A DNA stretch of 64,000 nucleotides from Shimia litoralis (GCF_005518135.1 NZ_SULI01000013.1:12533-76532); one strand, 5' to 3'. Numbered from the stretch's first letter, positions 1-10,043 are shown. Notes: generated from the sequence alone by a model not told the origin. A program made the numbers and translations.

Positions 1-2280
1 CAGGCGATTTCAAAGTTACCACAGGGGGCTGTGGTGTTACCTGGATATGATTTCGACATGCCCGACCATGTCTGGGGTGCCCTAACAGAAGCCTTACATA
101 GCGAAGATCATCCACAATTCCGCTTTCGCAAGCTATTGGATGGCGTGCAGGCAGTGCCAAGCGACGTCACTCAATGGCATGCTGACGCGGTACCTTCTGC
201 CGCAAGAAATCGTCTGGTGTCTCTGGCGCTTCGCCCAGCGCCGGTCACGGATCAATGGCTCAGCGAAGGGCCCGCTCTGACTGATATTCCACAGTGCACC
301 CAAGATATCACACTGCTTCAGGCCACGTCGCTGCGCGAAGAGGCATTGGCGATCTCAATGCGGTTGCGCCAAGCGGCCCATGACGGCCAGACCGCCGCCC
401 TTATTTCGCCTGACCGAATGCTGACACGACAGGTCACCGCGTCATTGGACAGATGGGGGATCACACCCGACGATAGCGCGGGAATTCCACTCCAACTCAC
501 ACCTCCGGGCCGATTTTTGCGACACGTATCGGCTCTGTTTCAGCGGAAATTGACATCCGAGGCTCTGCTGACGCTGCTCAAGCATCCACTGTGCCACAGC
601 GGTCACGATCGCAACGAGCACCTGCTACATACACGGGACCTAGAACTTGCGATCCGCAAAGCAGGTGTGACTTATCCCGACACAGAGTTCCTTTTGGCAT
701 GGGCATCAGCGCACAAGTCAGATTTAGACGATTGGATTTCGTGGGTCGTTCGCAACCTTTGCGATCAGGAATTGGGCGGTGAGCACGCGTTCTCCGAACG
801 CCTTGAGGCACATATCACCCTGTCAGAAACACTGGCCCATGGTGCGCCGGACGGTTCCGGTGGTTTGTGGGACGAAGCCGCAGGTCGCGAAGCCGCCAAA
901 CTCATCCAAACCCTGCGAGACTCAGCCGAATATGCTGGCCCAATTGGACCAACTGATTATTCCGATCTGTTCGGCGCTGTATTAGGGCGGGGCGAGGTAC
1001 GAGACCGGGACAAAGGTCATCCTCATATCCTGATTTGGGGGACGCTCGAAGCTCGTGTCCAAGGCGCTGATCTGGTGATATTGGGTGGGCTGAACGAAGG
1101 CAGTTGGCCGGAAGCCCCAAGCCCCGATCCATGGCTTAATCGTAAAATGCGCCACGACGCCGGATTGCTCTTGCCTGAACGCCGGATCGGACTGGCCGCG
1201 CATGACTTCCAGCAAGCCATCGGTGCACCAGAGGTCTGGCTTTCTCGGTCTATCAGGTCAGACGAGGCCCAAACCGTTCCGTCACGTTGGGTCAACCGCC
1301 TGACCAATTTGCTGAGTGGGTTGCCCGATCAAGGGGGCGTTGCCGCCCTAGAGGCCATGACACGACGCGGTGACCACTGGTTGTCATTGGTCCGCGCCCT
1401 CGAGCACGCGCCAAGCATCACACCCGCCCATCGACCATCGCCACGCCCGCCCAAAAGCGCGCGCCTGACACAGCTGTCCGTCACCGAAATCAAACGGCTT
1501 ATTCGGGATCCCTATGCCATCTATGCGCGGCACGTTCTTAAGCTTCGCCCGCTTGATCCGTTGATGAAGACCCCTGATGCGCTCTTGCGCGGGATCGTCG
1601 TGCACGATGTTCTGGAACAGTTCGTCAAGGATGCCTCGGCTGACCCCGCGCTGCTGACCCGCACACATCTGACGTCCATTGCGGAAACTGTTTTGGCCCA
1701 AAAGGTTCCATGGCCGACAGCCCGCGCACTGTGGAGTGCGCGCCTTGATCGCGTTGCGGACTACTTCATAGACACGGAAACAGCACGGCGGAACATCGGC
1801 AAGCCCATCGCGTATGAACGATCTGCTCAGCTAGGTATTGCCGATTTGGGGTTCACTCTGGTTGCCAAAGCGGACCGGATTGATCGCACCAAATTCGGTG
1901 ATCTTGTGATCTATGACTATAAAACCGGCACCCCGCCCAGCAAAGACGAGCAGACCCACTTTGATAAACAGCTATTGCTAGAAGCCGCGATGGCGGAACA
2001 GGGCGGGTTTCGCGATATTGACCCTGCGGATGTCGCCGCGGCGATATATCTGGGACTGGGCCCAAAGCCAAAAGAGGTCGCCGCCCCGCTTGAAGATACG
2101 CCAGCCACGCAAATTTGGTCAGAATTTTCTGAACTGATCGCGTATTACGCGGACGTCACCCATGGGTTTACCGCCCGCCGCGCCATGCAAAGCGACCGCG
2201 ACGAAGGCCAGTATGACCAGCTTGCCAGATTTGGCGAATGGGACGCGACGGATACCCCCAACCCCGAGGATCTGTCATGA
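1..2280 (+). CDS. addB: AddB, double-strand break repair protein (5' truncated by window)
   Basis: This is the C-terminal 759 or so codons of the AddB subunit of the AddAB helicase-nuclease, which resects double-strand breaks for RecA-dependent recombination. The reading frame is open from base 1, so the true start lies upstream of the window. A RecB-type PD-(D/E)XK nuclease signature is visible near visible residues 620-650, where AKADRID is followed by DLVIYDYKTG and then QLLLEAA. The stop codon overlaps the addA start as ATGA, which is the usual translational coupling of this pair. The family assignment is strong because of the nuclease motif together with the adjacent addA. Confidence 0.93.
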   Translation, partial: QAISKLPQGAVVLPGYDFDMPDHVWGALTEALHSEDHPQFRFRKLLDGVQAVPSDVTQWHADAVPSAARNRLVSLALRPAPVTDQWLSEGPALTDIPQCTQDITLLQATSLREEALAISMRLRQAAHDGQTAALISPDRMLTRQVTASLDRWGITPDDSAGIPLQLTPPGRFLRHVSALFQRKLTSEALLTLLKHPLCHSGHDRNEHLLHTRDLELAIRKAGVTYPDTEFLLAWASAHKSDLDDWISWVVRNLCDQELGGEHAFSERLEAHITLSETLAHGAPDGSGGLWDEAAGREAAKLIQTLRDSAEYAGPIGPTDYSDLFGAVLGRGEVRDRDKGHPHILIWGTLEARVQGADLVILGGLNEGSWPEAPSPDPWLNRKMRHDAGLLLPERRIGLAAHDFQQAIGAPEVWLSRSIRSDEAQTVPSRWVNRLTNLLSGLPDQGGVAALEAMTRRGDHWLSLVRALEHAPSITPAHRPSPRPPKSARLTQLSVTEIKRLIRDPYAIYARHVLKLRPLDPLMKTPDALLRGIVVHDVLEQFVKDASADPALLTRTHLTSIAETVLAQKVPWPTARALWSARLDRVADYFIDTETARRNIGKPIAYERSAQLGIADLGFTLVAKADRIDRTKFGDLVIYDYKTGTPPSKDEQTHFDKQLLLEAAMAEQGGFRDIDPADVAAAIYLGLGPKPKEVAAPLEDTPATQIWSEFSELIAYYADVTHGFTARRAMQSDRDEGQYDQLARFGEWDATDTPNPEDLS

Positions 2281-5200
2281 ATCCCATGAACGACGCGACA
2301 GAACGACAAGTTCAGGCGGCACGACCGCTCGAGTCGACTTGGCTTTCGGCAAATGCAGGATCAGGGAAAACACGTGTTTTGACCGACCGCGTGGCGCGCC
2401 TGTTGCTCAAGGGCGTGTTACCTCAACATATTTTGTGCCTCACATATACCAAGGCTGCCGCAAGCGAGATGCAGAACCGCCTGTTTGAACGGCTCGGCGC
2501 TTGGGCAATGAAATCCGATGCCGACCTATGCAAGGAACTCGCAACTCTGGGGGTTTCCGGCCCTTATGAACAAGACATCTTGCGCGATGCACGCACGTTG
2601 TTTGCTCGCGCCATCGAAACGCCCGGTGGCCTCAAAATACAAACCATCCACTCGTTTTGCTCATCAATCCTACGGCGGTTTCCATTAGAGGCGGGCGTGT
2701 CACCGATGTTTGCCGAAATGGAAGAGCGCGCGGCAACGCTGTTGCGCGAGGACGTGCTGGATTCTATGGCGGAGGACACCGCCCCAGAGGACCAAGACGC
2801 CGCATTGGTGCGTGCGATGGCAAGCGCATTTACGGGCGAGAGTTTGGATACGCTCTGCCGAGAAATCATTGGGCATCGTATGTCCTTTGAGCAGATCACA
2901 GATGTGGCCGATATCTTGGGCATTCTGGATCAACCCGTGACCATGAGCGAAGCAGCGCTTGAAGAACGGGTGTTTCTGGGGAATGAGCGCGACACAATCA
3001 CGGCGCTTATCGAGGCCCTGCGCCACGGTGGCGTGAATGACAAAAAGGCGGCGACCAAGCTTGATGCAATCGCCGCGCTAAATTTTGCGGCCCTGCCAGC
3101 GCTGGAAGACGTATTTCTGACCAAAGGCGGCAAAGCGCCCTTTACTGCCAAGTTGGGCACGTTTCCAACCAAGGCCGTACAATCAAAACATGTCGCCTTG
3201 ATGCCACACGTCGAGGCGCTGATGAAACGTGTCGAAGATGCGCGCCAAACGCGGCTCTCGATCATGACAGCACGCCGATCCGCCACGCTTTCGGCATTTG
3301 GGCATCGGTTTTTGCAACGATACGAGCAGGAAAAGCAGCGCCGCGGCTGGTTGGATTTTGACGATCTGATTTTGCGCGCGCGCAACTTATTGAATGACCG
3401 CGCTGTTGCGGAATGGGTGCTGTTTCGACTGGACGGTGGCATTGACCATATTTTGGTGGACGAGGCCCAAGATACCAGCCCCGTACAATGGCAGGTCATT
3501 GAACGCCTTGCCCAAGAATTCACCAGCGGCAGTGGAGCCCGACAAGATCAAGAACGCACGATTTTTGTCGTCGGAGACAAAAAGCAATCTATCTATAGTT
3601 TTCAGGGGGCCGACCCCGCCGAATTCGATCGCATGCAGGAAGAATTTGCCGTGCGCCTTGCTCCTGCCGGAAAGCCACTAAATAGACTTGGGTTAGAGTA
3701 TTCTTTTCGGTCCTCCGCTGCCATTTTGCGGTTGGTTGACGAGTGCTTTGCGCACACCACTGGGTCAAGTTTCCCGCAAGACATGAAGCACCGCGCCTTT
3801 CACAACGACATGCCGGGTCGTGTGGATATTTGGCCCGTCGTCGAAGCGACTCCAAAACCGGAAAAGGGCGTTTGGTACAAGCCCGTCGACCGTTTGGGCG
3901 AGACCCACCATACCGTCGTGCTGGCCAATCAGGTTGCTGAATCGATCAAACAGATGATCGACACAAAACAAACGATCCCGGACAAAATCGGCGATGACGG
4001 CGTCTATTCACAGCGGCCCGTTCAAGCGGGTGATATCCTGATTTTGGTTCAGCGCCGCTCCGATCTGTTCCACGAAATCATTCGTGCGTGTAAGAGCAAA
4101 GAGTTGCCCATCGCAGGTGCAGATCGCTTGAAGGTCGGTGCCGAATTGGCGGTACGTGATTTGGCGGCGCTTTTGGCATTTCTCGCCACGCCAGAAGACA
4201 GCCTTTCTCTTGCGACAGCGCTAAAGTCACCATTGTTTGGCTGGAGCGAACAAGAATTGTACGATTTGGCCCACAAGCGTAAGGCAAAGTTTTTGTGGCA
4301 AGCCCTCAGAGAGCGTCACGACGACTTTCCCAACACACTGGCAATTCTGGACGATCTGCGTCGCACATCCGATTTCCTACGACCCTACGATTTGATCGAA
4401 CGCATCCTCATTCGCCACAAGGGCCGTCATGAGTTGCTTGCCCGGTTAGGCGTCGAAGCCGAAGACGGCATCAATGCCTTGCTCTCTCAGGCGTTGGCTT
4501 ATGAGCGCAGCAATGTTCCATCCTTGACCGGATTTCTTGTCTGGATGGATGCGGACGCACTGGAGATCAAACGCCAGATGGACAGCGCGGGCAATCGCAT
4601 TCGCGTGATGACCGTGCACGGATCCAAGGGGCTCGAGGCACCCGTTGTTTTTCTGCCCGATACAGGCAAGCGCATCCTCCGCAACGACGCCCAGATCATT
4701 GACCACAAGGGCACAGCGCTTTGGAGTATTTCGGCAGACTCTGCGCCGGATGCCATTGTACAGGCGCGTCAATCCAAAGCCGACGCCCTGCTGAGCGAGC
4801 GCTTGCGCCTGTTATATGTGGCAATGACCCGCGCCGAAAAATGGCTTATTGTGACGGCAGCTGGTGATTTGGGCAAAGACGGCCAGACATGGTACGAATT
4901 CATCCAGCGCGGCATGCAGGCACTTGGCGCGCAAGAACAGATGTTTGAAGGGGGCACCGGTCTTCGGTATGCGCACGGTGACTGGTCCGGCCCTACAGTC
5001 GAACAAGAACAGATACAGGCCGCCCCGCTTGCAGATCTGCCCGAGCATTTTTCAAGGAATGCAGAAGATGTTGAGCACCCGCCTGTTGCCGTGTCTCCGT
5101 CTGATCTGGGTGGCGCCAAGGCACTGCCCGGTGATGCAGGGCTAGACGAAGAGGCCGCAATGGCACGTGGCACTTGGATACATCTCTTGCTAGAGCATCT

Positions 5201-5684
5201 GCCAAAGCACCCGCCGTCTCAATGGCCCTCGATGTCTGAAAACCTTTTGCTTGGGTTGTCAGATCCACCAAACGCATCCCATATCCCAGAGCTTGCACAC
5301 GAGGCGGCTCAAGTTTTGCAATCGCCTGATCTGGCTTGGGTGTTCGCAGACACAACCTTGGCAGAGGTTCCCATCACTGCCGAACTGGGCACTGCGCGCC
5401 TGCATGGCATCATTGACCGCCTGATCGTGACGCCTGATGCAGTTACGGCCATTGATTTCAAAACAAACGCCACAGTGCCGAAAACCGAAGCCCACGTGCC
5501 CGAAGGTATTTTGCGGCAGATGGGCGCATACAGCCATGCGCTGAAACAGATTTACCCAAACCATACCGTCAAAACAGCCATCCTATGGACCAAAACAGCC
5601 CAGATTATGCCCCTGTCGCACGAATGCGTGACACAGGCGCTGCAATCCACGCCCCACCTTGACGCTCCGGCGTCGCATACATAG
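2277..5684 (+). CDS. addA: AddA, UvrD-like helicase/nuclease subunit
   Basis: AddA is the ATP-driven UvrD/Rep-type helicase and second nuclease of AddAB. Starting at the ATG that overlaps the addB stop gives 1135 residues, normal for alphaproteobacterial AddA; an upstream in-frame start would overlap addB further and is less likely. Walker A is ANAGSGKT at residues 25-32, the DEAQDTSP helicase motif II lies near residue 395, and GDKKQSIYSFQGA (motif III) follows. Near the C-terminus VMTVHGSKGLEAP (motif V), LLYVAMTRA (motif VI) and the nuclease signature GIIDRL...AIDFKTN near residue 1060 are all present. The catalytic set looks intact. Confidence 0.95.
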   Translation: MNPMNDATERQVQAARPLESTWLSANAGSGKTRVLTDRVARLLLKGVLPQHILCLTYTKAAASEMQNRLFERLGAWAMKSDADLCKELATLGVSGPYEQDILRDARTLFARAIETPGGLKIQTIHSFCSSILRRFPLEAGVSPMFAEMEERAATLLREDVLDSMAEDTAPEDQDAALVRAMASAFTGESLDTLCREIIGHRMSFEQITDVADILGILDQPVTMSEAALEERVFLGNERDTITALIEALRHGGVNDKKAATKLDAIAALNFAALPALEDVFLTKGGKAPFTAKLGTFPTKAVQSKHVALMPHVEALMKRVEDARQTRLSIMTARRSATLSAFGHRFLQRYEQEKQRRGWLDFDDLILRARNLLNDRAVAEWVLFRLDGGIDHILVDEAQDTSPVQWQVIERLAQEFTSGSGARQDQERTIFVVGDKKQSIYSFQGADPAEFDRMQEEFAVRLAPAGKPLNRLGLEYSFRSSAAILRLVDECFAHTTGSSFPQDMKHRAFHNDMPGRVDIWPVVEATPKPEKGVWYKPVDRLGETHHTVVLANQVAESIKQMIDTKQTIPDKIGDDGVYSQRPVQAGDILILVQRRSDLFHEIIRACKSKELPIAGADRLKVGAELAVRDLAALLAFLATPEDSLSLATALKSPLFGWSEQELYDLAHKRKAKFLWQALRERHDDFPNTLAILDDLRRTSDFLRPYDLIERILIRHKGRHELLARLGVEAEDGINALLSQALAYERSNVPSLTGFLVWMDADALEIKRQMDSAGNRIRVMTVHGSKGLEAPVVFLPDTGKRILRNDAQIIDHKGTALWSISADSAPDAIVQARQSKADALLSERLRLLYVAMTRAEKWLIVTAAGDLGKDGQTWYEFIQRGMQALGAQEQMFEGGTGLRYAHGDWSGPTVEQEQIQAAPLADLPEHFSRNAEDVEHPPVAVSPSDLGGAKALPGDAGLDEEAAMARGTWIHLLLEHLPKHPPSQWPSMSENLLLGLSDPPNASHIPELAHEAAQVLQSPDLAWVFADTTLAEVPITAELGTARLHGIIDRLIVTPDAVTAIDFKTNATVPKTEAHVPEGILRQMGAYSHALKQIYPNHTVKTAILWTKTAQIMPLSHECVTQALQSTPHLDAPASHT

Positions 5685-5720
5685 GTTCTGCTCAAGCAAA
5701 TTCCATTCAGGAGAATACCC

Positions 5721-6041
5721 ATGGCAACTGTCGCTGTCACCGATGCCTCATTCGAAGCCGAAGTCACTCAATCCGATATCCCCGTTGTTGTGGATTTCTG
5801 GGCAGAATGGTGTGGCCCATGTAAACAAATCGGCCCATCCCTAGAGGAATTGTCGGCCGAATTTGAAGGCAAGGTCAAAATCGCCAAAGTCGACGTGGAT
5901 TCAAACCCGAATGCCGCTGCGGCAATGGGTGTTCGTGGTATTCCCGCGCTGTTCATCATCAAAGATGGCCAAGTGGTATCTAACCGCGCAGGCGCTGCAC
6001 CAAAAGCGGCTCTGCAAAGCTGGATCGAAGACTCTCTTTGA
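5721..6041 (+). CDS. trxA: Thioredoxin TrxA
   Basis: A 106-residue cytosolic thioredoxin that reduces protein disulfides with electrons from thioredoxin reductase. The active site WCGPC covers residues 30-34, and the cis-proline segment [11 protein letters not shown] lies in the second half, both canonical. An AGGAG ribosome site sits about 8 bases before the ATG. It starts 36 bases after addA, so it may be co-transcribed with addBA, and a strong terminator follows. Length and motifs match the family with nothing missing. Confidence 0.96.
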   Translation: MATVAVTDASFEAEVTQSDIPVVVDFWAEWCGPCKQIGPSLEELSAEFEGKVKIAKVDVDSNPNAAAAMGVRGIPALFIIKDGQVVSNRAGAAPKAALQSWIEDSL

Positions 6042-6062
6042 ATTCTCTTGAGAATTGAATGC

Positions 6063-6093
6063 AAAAGGCGTCTTGGCAACAAGGCGCCTTTTT
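6063..6093 (+). terminator. Rho-independent terminator after trxA
   Basis: A 12-bp stem (AAAAGGCGTCTT against AAGGCGCCTTTT, one G-T wobble) with loop GGCAAC and a T-run ends the addBA-trxA unit. Confidence 0.85.
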
Positions 6094-6134
6094 CATTGGG
6101 GCACGCGCAACTTTGATAAAAGGACAAGCACATC

Positions 6135-6485
6135 ATGGCCAAGACTCGCATGGTTGTTGAATTCGGAATGGGCACATCGCTTCGACGTGAAGATTACACC
6201 GAGGCGGCAAAACGCGCCATAAAAGATGCGCTCTGGCATAACTCGTTATCAATCGCAGAACTGTTCGATTTCCCAAAAGATGCGATGATCATTGATGTTG
6301 AGATCGGGGTGGCCAAGCCCGAGTTGGTTAAAACGCGTGATCTCGAAGACGTTTTCCCATACGGCCAGCCCACAATTCGGGTTGTTCAAGGCGGGCTGGA
6401 CATCCCCAAGCCTGATCAAACTGCCAATACCGTTATCGCGAATGCCGCTGTGATGGTGTCTTTTGATATGGAGCGGTCATCATGA
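6135..6485 (+). CDS. Lin0512 family protein, copy 1
   Basis: A 116-residue soluble protein of the Lin0512 family, a small conserved group without an assigned biochemical function. Family-like features are the opening RMVVEFGMGTSLRREDYTEAA, then AIKDALWHNSLSI, and the segment TIRVVQGGLDIP near the C-terminus. No signal peptide or membrane segment is seen. Its stop overlaps the start of the next gene, which encodes a clear paralogue with the same layout, so the two products probably act together, perhaps as a heteromer; that is inference. Confidence 0.8.
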   Translation: MAKTRMVVEFGMGTSLRREDYTEAAKRAIKDALWHNSLSIAELFDFPKDAMIIDVEIGVAKPELVKTRDLEDVFPYGQPTIRVVQGGLDIPKPDQTANTVIANAAVMVSFDMERSS

Positions 6486-6853
6486 GCGAAAAGCGTATCA
6501 TTCTGGAAATGGGCACGGGCAACGACCTGTATGGCCAAGATTACACCAAGGCGGCCCGTCGCGCTGTTGCAGATGCCCTGCACCATTCGTCCATCACGTT
6601 ATTCGACAAGCTGGGTGTGTCACACACTGAAATGCGTGTCCAAGTCACCGTCGCGGTTCAAGAGCCTGACAAAGTTGATTGTGCCGCGATTGTCGCCGAC
6701 ATGCCGCGTGGACGCTGCTCGGTTCAAGCGGTCAAAGGCGGGCTCAACGTTGTTGATCCAGAGACCGGCGCGGCACATATCGTTGCCACTGCGGCTATCG
6801 AAGCCTTCTTGCCTGATATGGCTGGCGCTTGGGCGCTGTCTACAGACGCATAA
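6482..6853 (+). CDS. Lin0512 family protein, copy 2
   Basis: A 123-residue paralogue of the preceding protein, translationally coupled to it by an ATGA overlap. The same blocks recur: ILEMGTGNDLYGQDYTKAA, AVADALHHSSITL and SVQAVKGGLNV. The pair most likely arose by tandem duplication. The function is unknown. It converges on hslV across a shared bidirectional terminator. Confidence 0.8.
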   Translation: MSEKRIILEMGTGNDLYGQDYTKAARRAVADALHHSSITLFDKLGVSHTEMRVQVTVAVQEPDKVDCAAIVADMPRGRCSVQAVKGGLNVVDPETGAAHIVATAAIEAFLPDMAGAWALSTDA

Positions 6854-6886
6854 AGGCGCAAGCCACGAAACTGGCATGCGCCTTTT
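6852..6886. terminator. Bidirectional terminator between Lin0512 pair and hslV
   Basis: A 13-bp stem with one mismatch (AAAGGCGCAAGCC against GGCATGCGCCTTT), 8-base loop, with A-run and T-run flanks, lies between two convergent genes and can serve both strands. Confidence 0.8.
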
Positions 6887-6909
6887 GAGGCACAATAGAA
6901 CCTGTGGTG

Positions 6910-7467
6910 TTATGCCTTTATGGTTTCGACCGTCAGCTTGCCATTGGTGTAAACGCAAATATCTGCGGCAATCGCCATGGCTGCGCGCGCGACCTCTTCG
7001 GCAGTTTTATCCGTGTCCATCATGCCACGTGCAGCAGCCAGCGCGAAATTCCCACCGGACCCGATTGCCGCAACATTGTGCTCTGGTTCAAGCACATCAC
7101 CCGCACCGGTAATCACAAATATATCCGTGCCATCGGACACGATCAGCATCGCCTCGAGTTTTTGAAGATACTTGTCCGTACGCCAATCTTTGGCGAGCTC
7201 GACCGAGGCCCGAGCCAATTGTCCCGGCGTTGCCTCTAATTTGGTTTCGAGACGCTCGAGCAAGGTAAACGCATCTGCAGTTGATCCCGCGAATCCCGCG
7301 ACAACATCATAGCCCCCCGGGGATAAGCGGCGCACTTTTCGCGCTGTTCCTTTGATGACTGTCTGACCAAGCGATACTTGCCCATCCCCTGCGATGACGA
7401 CTTCGCCATCCTTTTTAACACCAATAATGGTTGTGCCGTGCCAACCTGGAAATTGATCGTCTGCCAT
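6910..7467 (-). CDS. hslV: HslV, peptidase subunit of the HslUV protease
   Basis: HslV is the N-terminal-threonine peptidase that forms the proteolytic core of the ATP-dependent HslUV complex in the cytosol. The 185-residue form begins at the ATG preceded by GGAGG. Residues 9-13 read WHGTT, so Thr12 becomes the catalytic N-terminus after removal of the leader, as in other alphaproteobacterial HslV. The blocks [18 protein letters not shown] and [18 protein letters not shown] are characteristic. The partner hslU does not follow it: the next gene is convergent, and none is found elsewhere in the window. A CCCCATAT element upstream (complement of 7493-7500) recalls heat-shock -10 sequences, but the -35 is unclear. 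Confidence 0.95.
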   Translation of the reverse strand: MADDQFPGWHGTTIIGVKKDGEVVIAGDGQVSLGQTVIKGTARKVRRLSPGGYDVVAGFAGSTADAFTLLERLETKLEATPGQLARASVELAKDWRTDKYLQKLEAMLIVSDGTDIFVITGAGDVLEPEHNVAAIGSGGNFALAAARGMMDTDKTAEEVARAAMAIAADICVYTNGKLTVETIKA

Positions 7468-7659
7468 GCGTGCCTCCGTTTTCTGTTCTTTTATATGGGG
7501 TTCCCAAGCGCAAGCCGCAACGTGTTTTCCTCTCACATGATCGCTATGCAAGGCGTGCATTGCGGGCCTGCGGATTCAGCAATTGTAGAAAATCGGACCT
7601 CACCCTAGATGACCCACACAGCCGAGGATGTTCTTGGCAACAAGTAAAGGAATGCGCAA

Positions 7660-7848
7660 ATGGCTAGCACTGCCGCAAATCACGCCCCAATGGGCGCCGT
7701 CGCAACCCTGCGGGTTGTCGAGTTTTTCGAAAATATTCGTAACGCTTTCATTCAATGGAATCAAGCGCGCGTGACCCGCAATATTCTATTAGGTATGTCA
7801 GCAGACAGACTTGAAGATATCGGTGTGACCCGTTCCGACATCGGATAA
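7660..7848 (+). CDS. DUF1127 domain small protein
   Basis: A 62-residue protein whose C-terminal half (LLGMSADRLEDIGVTRSDI) is the DUF1127 signature of short, Arg-rich alphaproteobacterial proteins. Some members of this family are described as RNA-turnover or stress and phosphate-response factors, but the role here is not known. An AAAGGA site precedes the ATG. It is transcribed divergently from hslV and alone, with a possible hairpin downstream. Confidence 0.82.
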   Translation: MASTAANHAPMGAVATLRVVEFFENIRNAFIQWNQARVTRNILLGMSADRLEDIGVTRSDIG

Positions 7849-7904
7849 CCGGACCACACGGTTAGACAAGTTCGGTACATTCGATCGACACATAATGCCC
7901 AGAG

Positions 7905-7929
7905 GCCAGCGAACATAACGTTTGCTGGC
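7905..7929 (+). terminator. Possible terminator after DUF1127 gene
   Basis: GCCAGCGAAC pairs with GTTTGCTGGC (one G-T) around a short loop, but the T-tract is interrupted, so termination strength is uncertain. The remaining roughly 200 bases before the next gene are AT-rich with no gene recognised. Confidence 0.45.
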
Positions 7930-8098
7930 TATTCTATATTTACCAGCACGAGCAGCGTGCGAACCAAGACCATTGTCTGAACAAGATTTCATACGCAGCG
8001 GCAATACTGCGCGGATCACCATTGACGAATATCTTGCCCAAAACAGAAAAAAACTGTAAGAAGTTCCCCATCTAAATCATATATTGAAGATTTTTCAG

Positions 8099-9991
8099 AT
8101 GCATATTTCCGACCTACACGAGCTGCCTCGATCTGCTAAGCACTCGATTTTTTTGACAGTAGATACGCTTCTTATCCCTCTAAGTTTGTTCGTAGCGTTT
8201 GCGTTGCGATACGGGACCCCATGGCCTGTGCCGATGATGCAAGGCTCTTGGGTATTGTTCCCAATTGTAACCCTTTTGGGCACTGCGTTGATCTGTGCTT
8301 TGAAGATTCAACGAATCAAGCTTGAAGGCCTCGAAAATAGGGCCATTCTGCGAATCGCGACAGGTGCCACTGCACTTATGTTTATGGCAATGATTGTAAG
8401 CTATTTGCTCAATCTGTCCGCTCCACGCTCAGTTCCAATTATTATGGGAACTGTCTTTTTTCTGGGGTCAATTGGCGTTCGCATATTAGGGCTTGCTGTA
8501 CTAACACGGTTTGCCGCACACGAAGCTGACCGCAAGCCTGTTGCTATTTTCGGCGCAGGCGCTGCGGGCATTCAGCTGGCCATGGCCTTGCAACGCTCAA
8601 AAGAAGCGCGCCCTGTATTTTTCGTCGATGACAATATCAACCTTCAGGGCCTGATGGTTGCTGGTTTGCCCGTGTATAAGCCAAGCAATTTGGACGAACT
8701 GATTGAAAAGCGCAAAATTCGGCAAGTTCTGTTAGCTATTCCGTCAATTTCCGAGTCCCGCCGCAATGATCTGATCAAGGGCCTGCTATCTCTCAACGTC
8801 GAAGTCAAAGTCCTGCCGTCTTACATCGACATGATGTCGGGGAATTCGGACGGTGCCCTTAAACCTGTCACCCCAGACGCACTTCTTGGGCGCGACAAGG
8901 TTGATCTACATGCTCCAGAGATTGCCGAAGCCTATGCAAATCGCGTTGTCATGGTCACCGGCGCTGGCGGGTCTATTGGGTCTGAACTCTGTCGCCAATT
9001 GCTTAACTGCAACCCGACGCGAATCGTTCTTTTTGAACAAAGCGAATTTGCGCTGTATTCCATCGACAAAGAGCTGATGCAGGAAGCCAGCAAACGGAAC
9101 ATCGCGGTAACAGCACGCCTTGGATCCGTGACAAATCCACAGCGCGTGCGCGGTGTTATTGCCGAGGAAGGCGTGGAGATTATCCTTCATGCCGCAGCCT
9201 ACAAGCACGTTCCACTTGTCGAAGACAACGAGCTGGAAGGGGTGCGCAACAACGTGATTGGCACGCAAGTGGTCGCAGACGCTGCCCGACATGCGGGTAT
9301 CGAGCGGTTTATCCTTGTGTCGACGGACAAAGCTGTGCGGCCAACAAATGTCATGGGCGCAACCAAGCGCATGGCCGAGCTGGTCATTCAAGATTTGGCA
9401 ACTCGTTCAGACACAACCCGATATGCTATGGTGCGTTTTGGAAATGTGTTGGGATCTTCTGGATCCGTTCTGCCGCTGTTTCAGAAACAGCTTTCAGCGG
9501 GCGGCCCCCTAACGGTCACACACCCCGAAGTTACGCGCTTCTTCATGACAATCCCAGAGGCCGCACGTCTTGTATTGCTCGCTGGAGCGTATGCACAAGG
9601 TGGCGATGTGTTTGTGCTGGATATGGGGCAACCTCAAAAAATCTCCGATATTGCCCGCCAAATGATCACCCTGTCAGGACGCAGCGTAAAAGACCCGTCC
9701 ACCGGTGTCGGCGACATCGAGATTGTCTATACCGGATTACGTCCGGGTGAAAAACTGTACGAAGAGCTTCTGATTGACGATGATAGCCTGCGCGCAACGC
9801 CACATCCAAAAATCATGCGCGCCGAAGAAAACATGCTTTCACAGATCGAAGTGGCCTCAATGGTTCGTGACATTCACACTTGCTTGGATGATGCCTCAGC
9901 CAATCGCTTGCGTGATTTAATCGCGAATCGAGTAGAAGGCTATCACAAGCAAGTATTGGACGAGCCAACTGAAAAACCTTGGGCGGGTTAA
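8099..9991 (+). CDS. Membrane-bound nucleotide-sugar 4,6-dehydratase/epimerase (CapD/WbpM family)
   Basis: A member of the long CapD/WbpM/FlaA1 group of UDP-sugar 4,6-dehydratases used in surface polysaccharide synthesis. The N-terminal part holds about four membrane segments (SIFLTVDTLLIPLSLFVAF and following). A first Rossmann-like domain has GAGAAGIQLA, and the catalytic short-chain dehydrogenase domain opens with VTGAGGSIGSELC. STDKAVRPTNVMGATKR near residue 417 supplies the Ser-Met-Lys triad typical of this group. The ATG at 8099, with GAAG nine bases upstream, is preferred; an in-frame TTG at 8084 would add five residues but has no ribosome site. No other polysaccharide genes are nearby, so the product is unknown. 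Confidence 0.88.
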   Translation: MHISDLHELPRSAKHSIFLTVDTLLIPLSLFVAFALRYGTPWPVPMMQGSWVLFPIVTLLGTALICALKIQRIKLEGLENRAILRIATGATALMFMAMIVSYLLNLSAPRSVPIIMGTVFFLGSIGVRILGLAVLTRFAAHEADRKPVAIFGAGAAGIQLAMALQRSKEARPVFFVDDNINLQGLMVAGLPVYKPSNLDELIEKRKIRQVLLAIPSISESRRNDLIKGLLSLNVEVKVLPSYIDMMSGNSDGALKPVTPDALLGRDKVDLHAPEIAEAYANRVVMVTGAGGSIGSELCRQLLNCNPTRIVLFEQSEFALYSIDKELMQEASKRNIAVTARLGSVTNPQRVRGVIAEEGVEIILHAAAYKHVPLVEDNELEGVRNNVIGTQVVADAARHAGIERFILVSTDKAVRPTNVMGATKRMAELVIQDLATRSDTTRYAMVRFGNVLGSSGSVLPLFQKQLSAGGPLTVTHPEVTRFFMTIPEAARLVLLAGAYAQGGDVFVLDMGQPQKISDIARQMITLSGRSVKDPSTGVGDIEIVYTGLRPGEKLYEELLIDDDSLRATPHPKIMRAEENMLSQIEVASMVRDIHTCLDDASANRLRDLIANRVEGYHKQVLDEPTEKPWAG

Positions 9992-10043
9992 CTGCTCTAC
10001 CAGACAGTTAGATCATGACATACGTATTCAAATGAACAGACAC

